Origin: CALKYB01 sp964510575
GTDB lineage: Bacteria; Bdellovibrionota_C; UBA2361; SZUA-149; CALKYB01
Length of the DNA: 64,000 bases
Assembly: GCA_964510575.1 (NCBI GenBank)
Contig: CAZECN010000002.1
Span: 1 to 64,000 of the forward strand
Direction of reading: 5' to 3'
Position numbers and translations under genes: made by a program. Shown piece by piece: positions 1 through 8,639 of the stretch (the first letter of the stretch is position 1; each line of letters starts with the position of its first letter). Below the pieces are notes generated by a model. That model was not told where the DNA came from, searched no databases, and saw only the letters and a program-made list of their open reading frames with translations.

Positions 1-1
1 C

Positions 2-526
2 TCAGCCTTGGGCCTTGTGCGTGATACCTGGCAGTACCTCTTGCGGATTAACAGGTTTACCCTCATTCCTCCATTCAAAATGAAGATGGTTACCGGTAGA
101 ACGGCCAGTACTCCCAACTTTTCCGATAAGCTCCCCGGGCTTTACCCATTGACCAACTTCAACGAGAATTTCGTGGAGGTGGCCGTAGAGAGAGACGTTT
201 TTATCATCGTGGGCGATGGTTACTAGTTTTCCAAAACCCTTATAGTCAGCAGCAAAAACGACCTTACCTCCACTTACTGCTCTTACGTGAGCACCGCGAG
301 GAGCAGCTAAATCAATACCGTTGTGATGGCTACGGTGTTTTTTAATAGGGTGAATTCTTGTACCGAATTTACTTGAAACGCGATCAGCAATTAGCGGGTA
401 TACCAAATAAGAACGACTGTTTTCGTATTGGTCTGCTTCGGCATAGTTGAAAGCAAGCTCGCAAATAAAAGTAACTGTTAAAGCGAGATAACAAACTATT
501 TTAAAACCTGAAAAAAACTTAGTCAT
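2..526 (-). CDS. M23-family peptidoglycan endopeptidase (LytM-like), exported
   Basis: The 174-residue protein has an N-terminal hydrophobic segment (about residues 8-28) that should export or anchor it, followed by one M23 domain. The zinc-site motifs are visible: HHNGIDLA at about residue 68 (H and D ligands) and HLHFE near 150. M23 enzymes cut peptide crossbridges in peptidoglycan. The gene is the most downstream of a long minus-strand run of Dot/Icm-like secretion genes and starts 6 bp after the stop of the SH3-domain gene, so I infer it opens the wall for, or remodels it around, the secretion channel. A housekeeping role in division or wall turnover is the alternative. The start ATG has an AGG-type ribosome site followed by a T-rich spacer. 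Confidence 0.85.
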   Translation of the reverse strand: MTKFFSGFKIVCYLALTVTFICELAFNYAEADQYENSRSYLVYPLIADRVSSKFGTRIHPIKKHRSHHNGIDLAAPRGAHVRAVSGGKVVFAADYKGFGKLVTIAHDDKNVSLYGHLHEILVEVGQWVKPGELIGKVGSTGRSTGNHLHFEWRNEGKPVNPQEVLPGITHKAQG

Positions 527-532
527 AAAAAA

Positions 533-1804
533 CTACCTAGAAAGCCTTTGTTTGAGTTGATCGAACGCTCTTTGCTCAGCATCTTTAGGTGCTGCCTGTT
601 TGGCAGCTGGTCTAGTAGCATCAAAAGGGACAAAGCCTTCTGGAACTGGGACACGAGAAGCTTGACGTGGCTTCAGTGCTGGTTTTGATGTCTTCTTAGC
701 AGCGAGTGATGACCTAGTTTGTGGCTTAAGTAATCTTACCACATCTGCAGAGATAAAAGCTCGTTTACCGGTTGGGTCAAGAACTCTAAACCAACTTCCA
801 GAGCGAGACTCGGCAGATAAAACCACTCCTTTTGCAATTTGGGTGACGACGCCATGCTTTTTACCAGGACCAGTTCTTAAGTTAGCCTTTGGAACTGTAA
901 CCTTCACTCTCATGTCTCTTGCGGATGATTTGGTTGCCGTGGCAGTGGCAAGTGGCACTCTAGTTGGTACAGGAGGTGCCGAAGCAACCGCTGTTGCAAC
1001 CGGAGCAGAACTAGCTGCGGTAGGCTGGTTTTTTGTCTGAGTAGGTCGAGGCCTTAAAGGCTTACCGGAAGAAAGAGCTGAAATTTCTTCTTCTTTTAAC
1101 TTTAGCTTACCTTTCAGGGAGATCACTTCTTTCTTTAGACGATTCAACTCAGACGTTGAACTTGAACTAGCTGGTTTTTGTTCTACAGCTGATAGCTTGC
1201 GACTTAGAGAGCGCACCTCTTTTCGGTACTCTACAACCTTTCTAAGAAGGTCTGCTTCACTATCTTTAAGCATTCGAATGGTTGCTTGAGGGTCATCTAC
1301 TTTAACTGAAGAGCTTGGTTGAGCGCGAGAATTCAGATGACCTTTCAAGCTTTCGACTTTTTTGGCCAGCTGTCTATTATCTGCAGCTGTCTCTGCCAAC
1401 TCTTGGTCGCTTATGGCAATTCTCTCTTGAAGAGATTTTATTAGAGCATCTTTTCTGGGGTCAGAGGACTTTTGTTTAGGTGATTTTTGAGACAAGCCTT
1501 TTGAAATTAATTCTTTCCCAAAAGGGCTTATTGCAAGGTCACTGTCTGGTTTAATATCTAGAGTCGGAGCACTTTTAATTAGAGAATCGATTTCCTCTCT
1601 ACTGGTATTAACTTTGCTTTTTTCAGATACAAAAACGCCAGTGAGGTTCTCTTTCTTTTCTTTTTCGAAGAGGCCTATATCTCGAGATACCGATGCTAGC
1701 TTTTTAGTGACAGCATTGACTTCTAGGCCCTTAGAGAAAGGCGAGAAGAATAGCCCAGCGACTACCGCCAATAATAAGACTATAAATGTAAATAGCTTTC
1801 CCAC
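533..1804 (-). CDS. Membrane-anchored coiled-coil protein with bacterial SH3 domain
   Basis: The 423-residue protein starts at GTG with AAGG 7 bases upstream. It has one N-terminal membrane segment (about residues 3-22), a long charged region with predicted coiled coils (about 115-245), a Pro/Ala/Thr-rich linker (about 250-295), and an SH3b-like domain (about 298-362, with the signature VPKANLRTGPG). The tail is basic. SH3b domains usually bind peptidoglycan or cell-wall peptides. Its place between the M23 peptidase and the PH-like membrane protein suggests a wall-spanning accessory subunit of the secretion system. I do not recognise it as a named Dot/Icm or Tra subunit. Confidence 0.65.
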   Translation of the reverse strand: MGKLFTFIVLLLAVVAGLFFSPFSKGLEVNAVTKKLASVSRDIGLFEKEKKENLTGVFVSEKSKVNTSREEIDSLIKSAPTLDIKPDSDLAISPFGKELISKGLSQKSPKQKSSDPRKDALIKSLQERIAISDQELAETAADNRQLAKKVESLKGHLNSRAQPSSSVKVDDPQATIRMLKDSEADLLRKVVEYRKEVRSLSRKLSAVEQKPASSSSTSELNRLKKEVISLKGKLKLKEEEISALSSGKPLRPRPTQTKNQPTAASSAPVATAVASAPPVPTRVPLATATATKSSARDMRVKVTVPKANLRTGPGKKHGVVTQIAKGVVLSAESRSGSWFRVLDPTGKRAFISADVVRLLKPQTRSSLAAKKTSKPALKPRQASRVPVPEGFVPFDATRPAAKQAAPKDAEQRAFDQLKQRLSR

Positions 1805-1836
1805 TTTAAAACCTTCTAAACCCTATATCTTTCTAA

Positions 1837-2490
1837 TTAATCACCCGAAACCGCGACTTGATCGGTCATAACAGCACCCTTTAGCTCTTTTAACCGCTTA
1901 TCTCGTTCGCCACCAATTAATAACTGTACACCTCGTGGGTCAGCGATACCTTCCATCACTATTTCCACGTCTTGAGTCATCGCACTTCCAATCAATACGC
2001 CACCGATTCCAAGGATCCTTTCCCAGATTGTCTGGACAGGTTCAACACCTCGAATATCTTCGTATCTAAGCCTTGGCTGACGAAGACTCATCGAAAATAA
2101 TCCTATTTGAGCCTCAACCCCTCTTTCATCAACGATATATCTTGAGTCATAGATAGAAATTAAAAGCCTACCTAAAACCAATGCCGGTATTAGAGAGAGA
2201 AGGGGTAAATGTAAGTAAAGTCTAGTCCCAAAGATATCAAACAGTTTACCTTTAATCACACTAATTTCAAAATTGTTAGAAATATAAATGCATAAAATGC
2301 TGCTAATGAAAAAACCGATCAGAGGAAACAATTGAGAACGCCAAGTTGGATAGAAATAAAACCGAACATTCATTCCATCGTAGTCACTTGGTGAGCCAAG
2401 TTTTTCTAGGTTGCCTGGACTTCCATAGATTTCCTTGACCGGCAAACTCGGGTCACTGAAATCATCTTCTGTAAAGTTATCGAAATCCAT
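1837..2490 (-). CDS. Inner-membrane protein with bacterial PH (DUF304/YdbS-like) domain
   Basis: The 217-residue protein has an acidic N-terminus, two membrane segments (about residues 52-72 and 88-112), and a C-terminal segment resembling the bacterial PH-like domain (SRYIVDERGVEAQIGLFS, then RYEDIRGVEPVQTIWERILGIG). In known bPH2/YdbS proteins the same pattern occurs: two helices, then a membrane-proximal sheet domain. The residues around 120-185 fit best. It lies inside the secretion-gene run, but its function there is unknown. A membrane-stress or generic bPH2 role is possible. Confidence 0.6.
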   Translation of the reverse strand: MDFDNFTEDDFSDPSLPVKEIYGSPGNLEKLGSPSDYDGMNVRFYFYPTWRSQLFPLIGFFISSILCIYISNNFEISVIKGKLFDIFGTRLYLHLPLLSLIPALVLGRLLISIYDSRYIVDERGVEAQIGLFSMSLRQPRLRYEDIRGVEPVQTIWERILGIGGVLIGSAMTQDVEIVMEGIADPRGVQLLIGGERDKRLKELKGAVMTDQVAVSGD

Positions 2491-2507
2491 TTATTGGTGA
2501 AACTCGT

Positions 2508-2951
2508 CTAGCGTCTTCCCTTATTTAATCTTCTCTCAAGCGCAGAGAAATCATCTGATCCACTTTCGTCCTCTTCAACCGTAACCGAAGGGCTAGGCTC
2601 AACTTGCTTAGTTCTAGCTAAAGGCTTGCTATTGCTAGACTTTAGCTTTCTAGGGTCGTTTCTAAGGTTATCGATGTATCTCTTTCTAATCGCGTCTGGA
2701 GACTGTTTTACTTCAGATTCCTTAATGTTTTCGCTCTCTACAGCCAAATTATCCGGAGTATTGAGCTTAGACTCAACTTTTCTATCAACCGTGCCAAACC
2801 CTTCTCCAGGCTTAACATGAGGGACGGTAGTAACAGCTCCACCTGAGGCCACATAAACTCCAAACATCATCGCTACCAAAATAACTGTAACCAGATTTCT
2901 TGAAGTAATTGCGGGCTTAAGAAGCAATACATCTTTTACGTTACGCCACAT
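2508..2951 (-). CDS. Small single-pass membrane protein, unknown function
   Basis: The 147-residue protein has one hydrophobic segment at about residues 20-40 and a Ser/Lys/Glu-rich, probably disordered periplasmic part ending in EESGSDDFSALERRLNKGRR. I recognise no family. The gene is 1 bp from the upstream lipoprotein gene and 17 bp from the PH-like gene, so it is almost surely co-transcribed with the secretion cluster. The topology (short cytosolic N-terminus, one helix, long extra-cytoplasmic tail) resembles many small accessory T4SS subunits but proves nothing. Confidence 0.55.
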   Translation of the reverse strand: MWRNVKDVLLLKPAITSRNLVTVILVAMMFGVYVASGGAVTTVPHVKPGEGFGTVDRKVESKLNTPDNLAVESENIKESEVKQSPDAIRKRYIDNLRNDPRKLKSSNSKPLARTKQVEPSPSVTVEEDESGSDDFSALERRLNKGRR

Positions 2952-2952
2952 T

Positions 2953-3282
2953 TTAATTAATCCTCCCTATTTCAGCGTTACTTATCCCTGGTCGACAAGG
3001 TCTCCATCTCCCTTGACGAACTTTTCTTACAGCTAGGTGCGCAGGTTGATACCATTGTCCCTTTCTGTCGAGACCAGCTTTGTTGCTCTCCACTGTAACC
3101 ATTGGCTCTTCCCAGCAATATCTTAAAACACCTTCAGGTACTGGGGCCGGAATACTTCTAACCTCAGTCTTATTGATGACTATTACCTCTGGCTCTAGGG
3201 GCGGCTTCTTAGAACAAGCTGATGCTCCAAGACAAATCGCTATAGCCATTATAACACAGTTTACTAGTCTAAAGTTTTTCAT
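2953..3282 (-). CDS. Small T4BSS-associated lipoprotein (paralog 1)
   Basis: The 109-residue protein has a signal peptide and a lipobox-like LGASAC, so it should be lipidated at Cys23. The mature part carries W-x-EP near residue 57 followed by a G-x-WYQP segment and VRQGRW. The next gene upstream has the same pattern (W-x-EK, G-x-YYRLP, IRPGRY), so the two look like diverged tandem duplicates. Its start overlaps the stop of that gene by 4 bp (ATGA), indicating translational coupling. It is likely an outer-membrane lipoprotein of the secretion core, in the place DotC/DotD-type lipoproteins hold elsewhere, but I cannot equate it with either. Confidence 0.6.
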   Translation of the reverse strand: MKNFRLVNCVIMAIAICLGASACSKKPPLEPEVIVINKTEVRSIPAPVPEGVLRYCWEEPMVTVESNKAGLDRKGQWYQPAHLAVRKVRQGRWRPCRPGISNAEIGRIN

Positions 3283-3590
3283 CTTGTTTTAGCCTCATTA
3301 CTGTCCCCTGGGTACTGAACCTCTTGATAGCGACCTGGGCGAATCTCATAGATAGTTTTATGGGGCAGGCGATAGTAAGTGCCTGTTGGATCAAGCTGAC
3401 CTGGAATCTTTACAGTGTCGTGCATTTTCTCAACCCATGCTTCATCAACAGTTCCTGGAACTGGATTTTCCTGGGCTACCAAACGTTGTTTTTTGATTAT
3501 CTTAATTGGAGCAGGAATTTCTTGCTTACTGCATCCCGAAACTAAAACACTCAAAGTTAGAGCTAAAATTGTAAAACCTGAAGTTCTCAT
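3279..3590 (-). CDS. Small T4BSS-associated lipoprotein (paralog 2)
   Basis: I place the start at ATG 3590, preceded by AAGG and a T-rich spacer. A longer reading would begin at TTG 3608 and add 6 residues before the signal peptide. The 103-residue protein has signal peptide MRTSGFTILALTLSVLVSG with the lipidated Cys just after it. The mature part contains AWVEKMHD, then TGTYYRLPH and IRPGRY, shared in pattern with its downstream neighbour. It sits between the DotO-like ATPase gene and its paralog. Its function is unknown beyond probable outer-membrane attachment within the secretion apparatus. Confidence 0.6.
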   Translation of the reverse strand: MRTSGFTILALTLSVLVSGCSKQEIPAPIKIIKKQRLVAQENPVPGTVDEAWVEKMHDTVKIPGQLDPTGTYYRLPHKTIYEIRPGRYQEVQYPGDSNEAKTR

Positions 3591-3626
3591 AATAAAACCT
3601 TTTACCAATTCCCTAATTTATTGGCC

Positions 3627-6371
3627 TTAACTTGGCGCCTTGGTTAAACCGTCAGACAAGCTTAACGCTCGACCACTTCTTTTCTTGCTTTCCGCAGCTG
3701 CTGCCGCCTCTGCCTCTCGTTTCATTGAGGCTAAAGCTCCCGCTCCAAAAGGTGCAAGTTCAACTGCTTTTTGCAGAGCTAAAACAAAGTCACCGTCTGT
3801 TTCATCTAATAGTGCTGCAAACAACTGGTTATCATCACCATTGTTGGTAGAAACCCAGTAAAATGCAGGTTCAAGCGGCAATACCATTGCTGCTTCACCG
3901 ATATCCGATAGTAGGAAGAATTGAGACTCAACTCCCTTAACTGTGTTCAAGCGCATGATCGTGTCCGCCTGCTGCGGATTAAGATGAAAAGCTTGAGCAG
4001 TAAGGTGGAACTTTGCTGGGTCTTGTTTCAAGAATACTTTGTGGGAACTATTCTGAACAATAGCCTGCCCACCTTCTCCGACATAGAAGTCTTCACCAGA
4101 CTGACTAGCGGCGATAACAATACCTTTTCTTTTTCGATATAGACGGAAGGCTGCTTCAACAACTCCAGCGGATGTTTTACCAACTAGATCATGAGCCTCA
4201 TCAAAGACAAGCATTTTTCTAGTATCTAGCTCTTCAGGGTCGTTCATCACTTCGTCGGCCCAAAGCATAGCTACTTTAAGGAAAACTCTTTGTAAGTCAG
4301 GACTACGGCTTAGACCCTTAAGATCGAAAACGATAAATCTTTCTCTAAGCTCAATGCTACCTGCTCGGTCGAAGAATCTTGCATAGGTTCCATCACCATA
4401 AAATTCTCTCATGATGATAGCCAGTTCTTGCCTCATTCGGAAATTGTCCTCTGTTTCATGCGGACGAGGCGGCTCTTTCAAAACTTTTACTACATCTCGG
4501 AGAAGAAACTCTCTCTCCATAGTGCCATGACGATAACGATAATGAGCTTCGTTTAATGACTCAACAATCTCATGACGCTGAAGTCGGTTTAAAACCATTC
4601 CTTCTTGAGTGGCCATATCAACAATCACGTCAACACAAACATCAAAGATGTCTTTGAAGTCACCTTGTGTTTTATCAGCATCCATCTCACCAACTCTGGC
4701 TAAGAAGTTCATAGCTGGAGCTCTTGAAGGTGTTGCTTGGTAAATCTTTCCCTGAAATAGTTTGGCGACTTTCTCAAAACCACAAGGCTGGTTAGGCATA
4801 CCCTTATCAAAAACAAAAGTGATAGGCGGCTTTGAAAGCTTGGAACCATCCGGTTGTAGTGAATAGTGACCTCTCATCATTGTAATAATGATAAAGTTCA
4901 GAAGATAACTCTTACCAGCACCTGAAACTCCACTAATGATAACGTTAGGTGCAGTATTTGAATCGTATAAATCGAAACTTACTAGTTCCCTGTTCCAGAG
5001 ACTTGGCAGAACAAAAAGGTTATTTTTACTACCTTTCCAGTTACCCCAAATTGGAAACAAACGAGAAGCACGCGATGAACGCATCATCGTGGTCCAACCA
5101 GGACCATCTAGGTTAGGATCATAGCCACCCGGCAGAGCGTTGAGTAGAACACCTAAATCCGAGATCATGTGGGACATTCCTCTAGCACCATTTAGAGAGG
5201 GAAACTGAGCCAATACTTCACTAGCTGCTCTTCTGGCCTCATCCATATTTTGGGTAATTTGGACATGGTGTAAACCTGCTCTAACAACTTGAGAGCGGTT
5301 TGAGTAAAGTTCGTCTCGCGCTTGTCTAACGGTAGAGATTTGATGCACTACTTGTTGGTTCGAACGTCCGCCAGGGGCTCTTTCTCTGAGTCCTAAAGAA
5401 CGGTCAAGGCTATTTAAACGCTTCATTTGAATCTCTACAGGATCTTTGCTGTAGGTCACTGAGAGTATCGACTCAACTGGAGAAGATTGCAGAGGGATGG
5501 TCATCATTGGAAGACACTGCTTAGGTGGCTTAACCATACTTACCGTATGAAAGAATCGGCCATCTTTTTCAATGAACCCATCTTCATCATGATGAACTGG
5601 AGTAGTTGAAATCAGATTAGAAAGAGAGTCATCAGCATCATACTCTGGCACAGGCACCGCATTTCCTCTTCCTCTTTTGAACTTTCCACCCTTTGTACTT
5701 CTTCTGTTTAAAATCGGATAAAGAAGATCAATAAGGCCTTGCCCATCAACAAGCTTGGGTCGCAAACCAATATCTGCCAAAGAGGAAATCTTTCCCTCTA
5801 CCTGACCAAGAAACTCCTCGACATAGCGATTAAACTCTTTTTGTCTGGCCGAAAGATCGTCCCCGGAGCCTTTAGGGCCCTTAAAAAGAACCGAGAAACT
5901 TCTGATGATCTGATCTAGTTGACTATGCCCCTCCCACTGAGGCTCATAGCGAAAGCAAATGATTAAACGTAGTTTTTTAATTCTTCGCGAAAAGTTTTGA
6001 GATGAAGCTGAAAGCTTCATAAGACGAATCCAACGATTGGCCATCCAACCTGCCACACCGTCAACTGGATAGTCATCTCTACATCTATCCAAAATGTCAT
6101 TTACATCAAAACTAGTAATCCAGTTAAATTGGACTGAGATATTTGTGTCTAGGGAATCAAGTAGCTCTTGAAGAACTGCACAAGCTTGAAAGGCCTCAGA
6201 GTCTGAAGTGGAAGTAAGCAAAAGCGGATCTGCTTCCCATATTGACCAGAATGACGCATCACTATGAACGAAGACCTTTCTTTGCTCATCCCATTTTACG
6301 TAGGGGAGAAGCTTGTTGAAGATCTCTTCGTCCTGATAAAGCTTGTCTCTTGTTAGCCTGCTTATGCTCAT
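3627..6371 (-). CDS. dotO: DotO/IcmB/TraU-like type IVB secretion ATPase (VirB4 class)
   Basis: The 914-residue protein is close to the usual DotO/TraU length of about 1000. A Walker A (GVSGAGKS, about residues 479-486) and Walker B (MLVFDEAHD, about 719-727) lie in the C-terminal ATPase half. They are followed by the sensor region AASQSGEDF and QNSSHKVFLKQ, typical of VirB4/DotO motors. The N-terminal half (1-430) is the less conserved dock to the inner-membrane complex. The family powers substrate transfer or pilus-type assembly at the cytoplasmic face. The Ala/Lys/Glu-rich tail is probably disordered. Gene context (DotD, DotG, DotH and DotI just upstream) supports the IVB rather than IVA assignment. 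Confidence 0.85.
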   Translation of the reverse strand: MSISRLTRDKLYQDEEIFNKLLPYVKWDEQRKVFVHSDASFWSIWEADPLLLTSTSDSEAFQACAVLQELLDSLDTNISVQFNWITSFDVNDILDRCRDDYPVDGVAGWMANRWIRLMKLSASSQNFSRRIKKLRLIICFRYEPQWEGHSQLDQIIRSFSVLFKGPKGSGDDLSARQKEFNRYVEEFLGQVEGKISSLADIGLRPKLVDGQGLIDLLYPILNRRSTKGGKFKRGRGNAVPVPEYDADDSLSNLISTTPVHHDEDGFIEKDGRFFHTVSMVKPPKQCLPMMTIPLQSSPVESILSVTYSKDPVEIQMKRLNSLDRSLGLRERAPGGRSNQQVVHQISTVRQARDELYSNRSQVVRAGLHHVQITQNMDEARRAASEVLAQFPSLNGARGMSHMISDLGVLLNALPGGYDPNLDGPGWTTMMRSSRASRLFPIWGNWKGSKNNLFVLPSLWNRELVSFDLYDSNTAPNVIISGVSGAGKSYLLNFIIITMMRGHYSLQPDGSKLSKPPITFVFDKGMPNQPCGFEKVAKLFQGKIYQATPSRAPAMNFLARVGEMDADKTQGDFKDIFDVCVDVIVDMATQEGMVLNRLQRHEIVESLNEAHYRYRHGTMEREFLLRDVVKVLKEPPRPHETEDNFRMRQELAIIMREFYGDGTYARFFDRAGSIELRERFIVFDLKGLSRSPDLQRVFLKVAMLWADEVMNDPEELDTRKMLVFDEAHDLVGKTSAGVVEAAFRLYRKRKGIVIAASQSGEDFYVGEGGQAIVQNSSHKVFLKQDPAKFHLTAQAFHLNPQQADTIMRLNTVKGVESQFFLLSDIGEAAMVLPLEPAFYWVSTNNGDDNQLFAALLDETDGDFVLALQKAVELAPFGAGALASMKREAEAAAAAESKKRSGRALSLSDGLTKAPS

Positions 6372-6447
6372 AGGGTAAACCTTTAAAACCTTCTGCGAGG
6401 TTAAAATCCAAAACTACTCATTTAAAAATAAGCAGCTTTAAAAAATC

Positions 6448-6933
6448 CTATGGCTGAGAGAGTGACCTATAAGATGGTAAAGACGGGCTATCAGCAAAAT
6501 TACCGACCACCAAAATTCTTCTTTTGTGATCGAGACGGGCGCTGACCTTAGCCTGTCTACTTACTTCTTTTAGTACTTCCTCAACCGTTCCTGTGATCTC
6601 CATTGATACCGCCCTGCTTCCATACTGGGTGGGGTATCGAAGCTCATACCCTATAGTCTGGCTAAGTGCCTCTAATGCTTCCAAAAGAGTGGCGTTTTTC
6701 ATAGAAAATTCAATAACTGGGTGATATAATTGACCTTTTTCTGCTCTCTGCTCCCCAGCAGGACGTGGTAAGTGGCTCCAAGTGACCCTACTGTAGACCG
6801 GTTCTATCGGTGCTTGACGAGTTACTGCTTGATAATGCTCTACCCTGGGCTCAATGTATTCGAACTCCGGTTTTTGGGGCGAGCAGGATGTGCATAGAAT
6901 CGCCAAACTTGCTGTTACTAGAAACGCTCTCAT
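6448..6933 (-). CDS. dotD: DotD/TraH-like lipoprotein with secretin N1-like domain
   Basis: The 161-residue protein matches DotD (about 163) in length. It has a signal peptide ending LCTSC, a Pro-rich linker, then a small alpha/beta domain at about residues 70-150: IEFSMKNATLLEALEALSQTIGYEL and a second half VEEVLKEVSRQAK with a closing strand RILVVGNF. That is the fold pattern of the secretin/TonB N1 domain known in DotD. DotD is an outer-membrane lipoprotein that with DotC places DotH in the outer membrane. The gene is 6 bp downstream of another lipoprotein gene and upstream of dotO. No DotC gene is seen in this window. Confidence 0.7.
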   Translation of the reverse strand: MRAFLVTASLAILCTSCSPQKPEFEYIEPRVEHYQAVTRQAPIEPVYSRVTWSHLPRPAGEQRAEKGQLYHPVIEFSMKNATLLEALEALSQTIGYELRYPTQYGSRAVSMEITGTVEEVLKEVSRQAKVSARLDHKRRILVVGNFADSPSLPSYRSLSQP

Positions 6934-6939
6934 ATTAGG

Positions 6940-7389
6940 CTACCTTCGCTCTCGATGAACCCAAGGAGTTGAACCCCCTCGGTCTGAGTCGCCTTCATTC
7001 AGCTGCCGCTCGATGTCAAAAGCATCTTGAACAGCCCAACGATCATCCAATACTTTCAAGTAGTAAAAGTGCTGAGGAACCAAGTCTCCAAACTTGTTAA
7101 GGTGATCTGGAATCCACATCAATCTAACTTCGGCGGGTTGAATTACGGGATAAGCTGGTTGAGGAGCCTGAGCTCTTCGATACTCACCCATAACTTGAAG
7201 GGCAGTACGTGCAGTTTCTTCTGATTTTGAAGAACTTCCTTCACTCAAGAGAGGCTGGTTATTCGCCACTCCAAGCTGAACCGTTGAATTATCAGAATAG
7301 GGGTTTAAAAGATTGGCAGCACCACTACCACAGGCAGTAAGTGACAAACAAAAACCCGTTCCCACAAGCAGATTTATTAATCTTTTCAT
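6940..7389 (-). CDS. T4BSS-associated lipoprotein, unknown family
   Basis: The start is ATG 7389, chosen because GGAG lies about 6 bases upstream. An earlier start at 7407 would add six residues before the signal peptide and bury this ribosome site. The 149-residue protein has signal peptide MKRLINLLVGTGFCLSL then TAC as lipobox. The mature region ends with EVRLMWIPDH, QHFYYLKVLDDRWAVQD and a charged tail. The W-x(2)-[DE]-H and FYY elements recall the two small lipoproteins downstream. It sits between dotG and dotD. I would not call it DotC (too short). Confidence 0.6.
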   Translation of the reverse strand: MKRLINLLVGTGFCLSLTACGSGAANLLNPYSDNSTVQLGVANNQPLLSEGSSSKSEETARTALQVMGEYRRAQAPQPAYPVIQPAEVRLMWIPDHLNKFGDLVPQHFYYLKVLDDRWAVQDAFDIERQLNEGDSDRGGSTPWVHRERR

Positions 7390-7432
7390 TTTCTTCTCCA
7401 AAACCAATTTTAAAACCTCTAATTATAAAATT

Positions 7433-8629
7433 CTAAGACAACGAAGAGTCGTAATAAATGCTCTCGTCTCCATCTTCTGAAATCAATTCAACCTCAGAAT
7501 TGCTACTAAAAATTGCTTGAACGGTTCTTCCTGGGTTAACAGCGACCACTGGGATCTGTTTTCTATATCTTTCAATAATTATCTCAGCCATGCTTTGAAA
7601 GGTATCCGTTACACCTAAGGCAATTGAAGATTGAATATCACCTGGACTTATTGAGTTACCTCCATTTCCAAGCAGAACAAAACTTTCATCGGTATTGTTA
7701 CTCTGACTACCACTGGCCCTGTCTCTAACTCTATCACCTAAGAACTGTCCGGTAGCAATAGTTGAAAGAGCAACCATGGTTTCTCCTAGGTTATCTCTAA
7801 GCTGCCCCCTCATTCCACGACTTCCATCCTCTCCAACTATCCAACCATCTACTTGGATAACTGAGCGACGCCCGTCGTTGTGACGGATTGCCAACTCAGA
7901 AAGTCTAAAAATCACCCTAGAGTTCCCTTCAATACCTTCGGCTGCCGCTATTATTCTAGCCTCACCAACATCAAGAAGAGAACCATCTGGTCCAGTGATT
8001 GGGCCGTTAATTTTAAACATTACTGGATAGGGAGTCCCATCAACCGGGGCTTCAATACCAGTTAAAAGCTGAAGCGAAACATTGTCTCCAGCTGTAATAT
8101 GACTAATTTTCAAAGGCCCTCTGGGTTTCTTTGGGGGAGGAGGAGGAAGGTCTGTATCTTCAAAACCAAATCCTTCAATGTTTTCAGTAACTGGTGCCTC
8201 AACTTTAATCTTTTTCTCAACTACTTCCTTAGTAGAACGATTCTGCTCTTCTCGTAGGTCAACTACATCAGAAGCGATGTTTTCCATTTTATCCAAAAGA
8301 CCATCAAGAATTCCGATGGTTCGGCTTTTATCCTGCTCACGTTCTTTCTTCATTCGAACAAGGTCTTCTTGGATAGACTTATTATCATCCTTGATTTGCT
8401 CAAGGCTGTTAGAAGTTACAAGTAGTAGATCTTTCCAAGCCGCATTATCACCATCACTAAGATTCATCTCAGTTGGATTCTGAATGTTAATTGGTTTCCT
8501 TACTTTGCTCTTTTTACCATTAGGAATAAAAGCAAGCAGGAGCAAACAGAAAACTAAAAATCCAGCACCGATCATGACTCGGCGATCATTTTTTATTAGT
8601 AGTTTGAGATTTTCTATGCCTTCACTCAT
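7433..8629 (-). CDS. dotG: DotG/IcmE/TraO-like core-channel protein (VirB10-type C-terminus)
   Basis: The start is ATG 8629 with GGGAG about 7 bases upstream; the in-frame TTG at 8632 is less likely. The 398-residue protein has one membrane helix (about residues 19-37), a charged coiled-coil segment (60-130), a Pro run (PPPPPKKPRGP, about 160), and a C-terminal beta domain (about 180-330) with PYPVMFKINGPI and VALSTIATGQFLGD, as in VirB10/TrbI/DotG. DotG spans both membranes and lines the channel. Legionella DotG is about 1050 residues because of a long repeat region; this one is short, like plasmid TraO. It is 10 bp downstream of dotH. Confidence 0.85.
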   Translation of the reverse strand: MSEGIENLKLLIKNDRRVMIGAGFLVFCLLLLAFIPNGKKSKVRKPINIQNPTEMNLSDGDNAAWKDLLLVTSNSLEQIKDDNKSIQEDLVRMKKEREQDKSRTIGILDGLLDKMENIASDVVDLREEQNRSTKEVVEKKIKVEAPVTENIEGFGFEDTDLPPPPPKKPRGPLKISHITAGDNVSLQLLTGIEAPVDGTPYPVMFKINGPITGPDGSLLDVGEARIIAAAEGIEGNSRVIFRLSELAIRHNDGRRSVIQVDGWIVGEDGSRGMRGQLRDNLGETMVALSTIATGQFLGDRVRDRASGSQSNNTDESFVLLGNGGNSISPGDIQSSIALGVTDTFQSMAEIIIERYRKQIPVVAVNPGRTVQAIFSSNSEVELISEDGDESIYYDSSLS

Positions 8630-8639
8630 CAAAAGCTCC

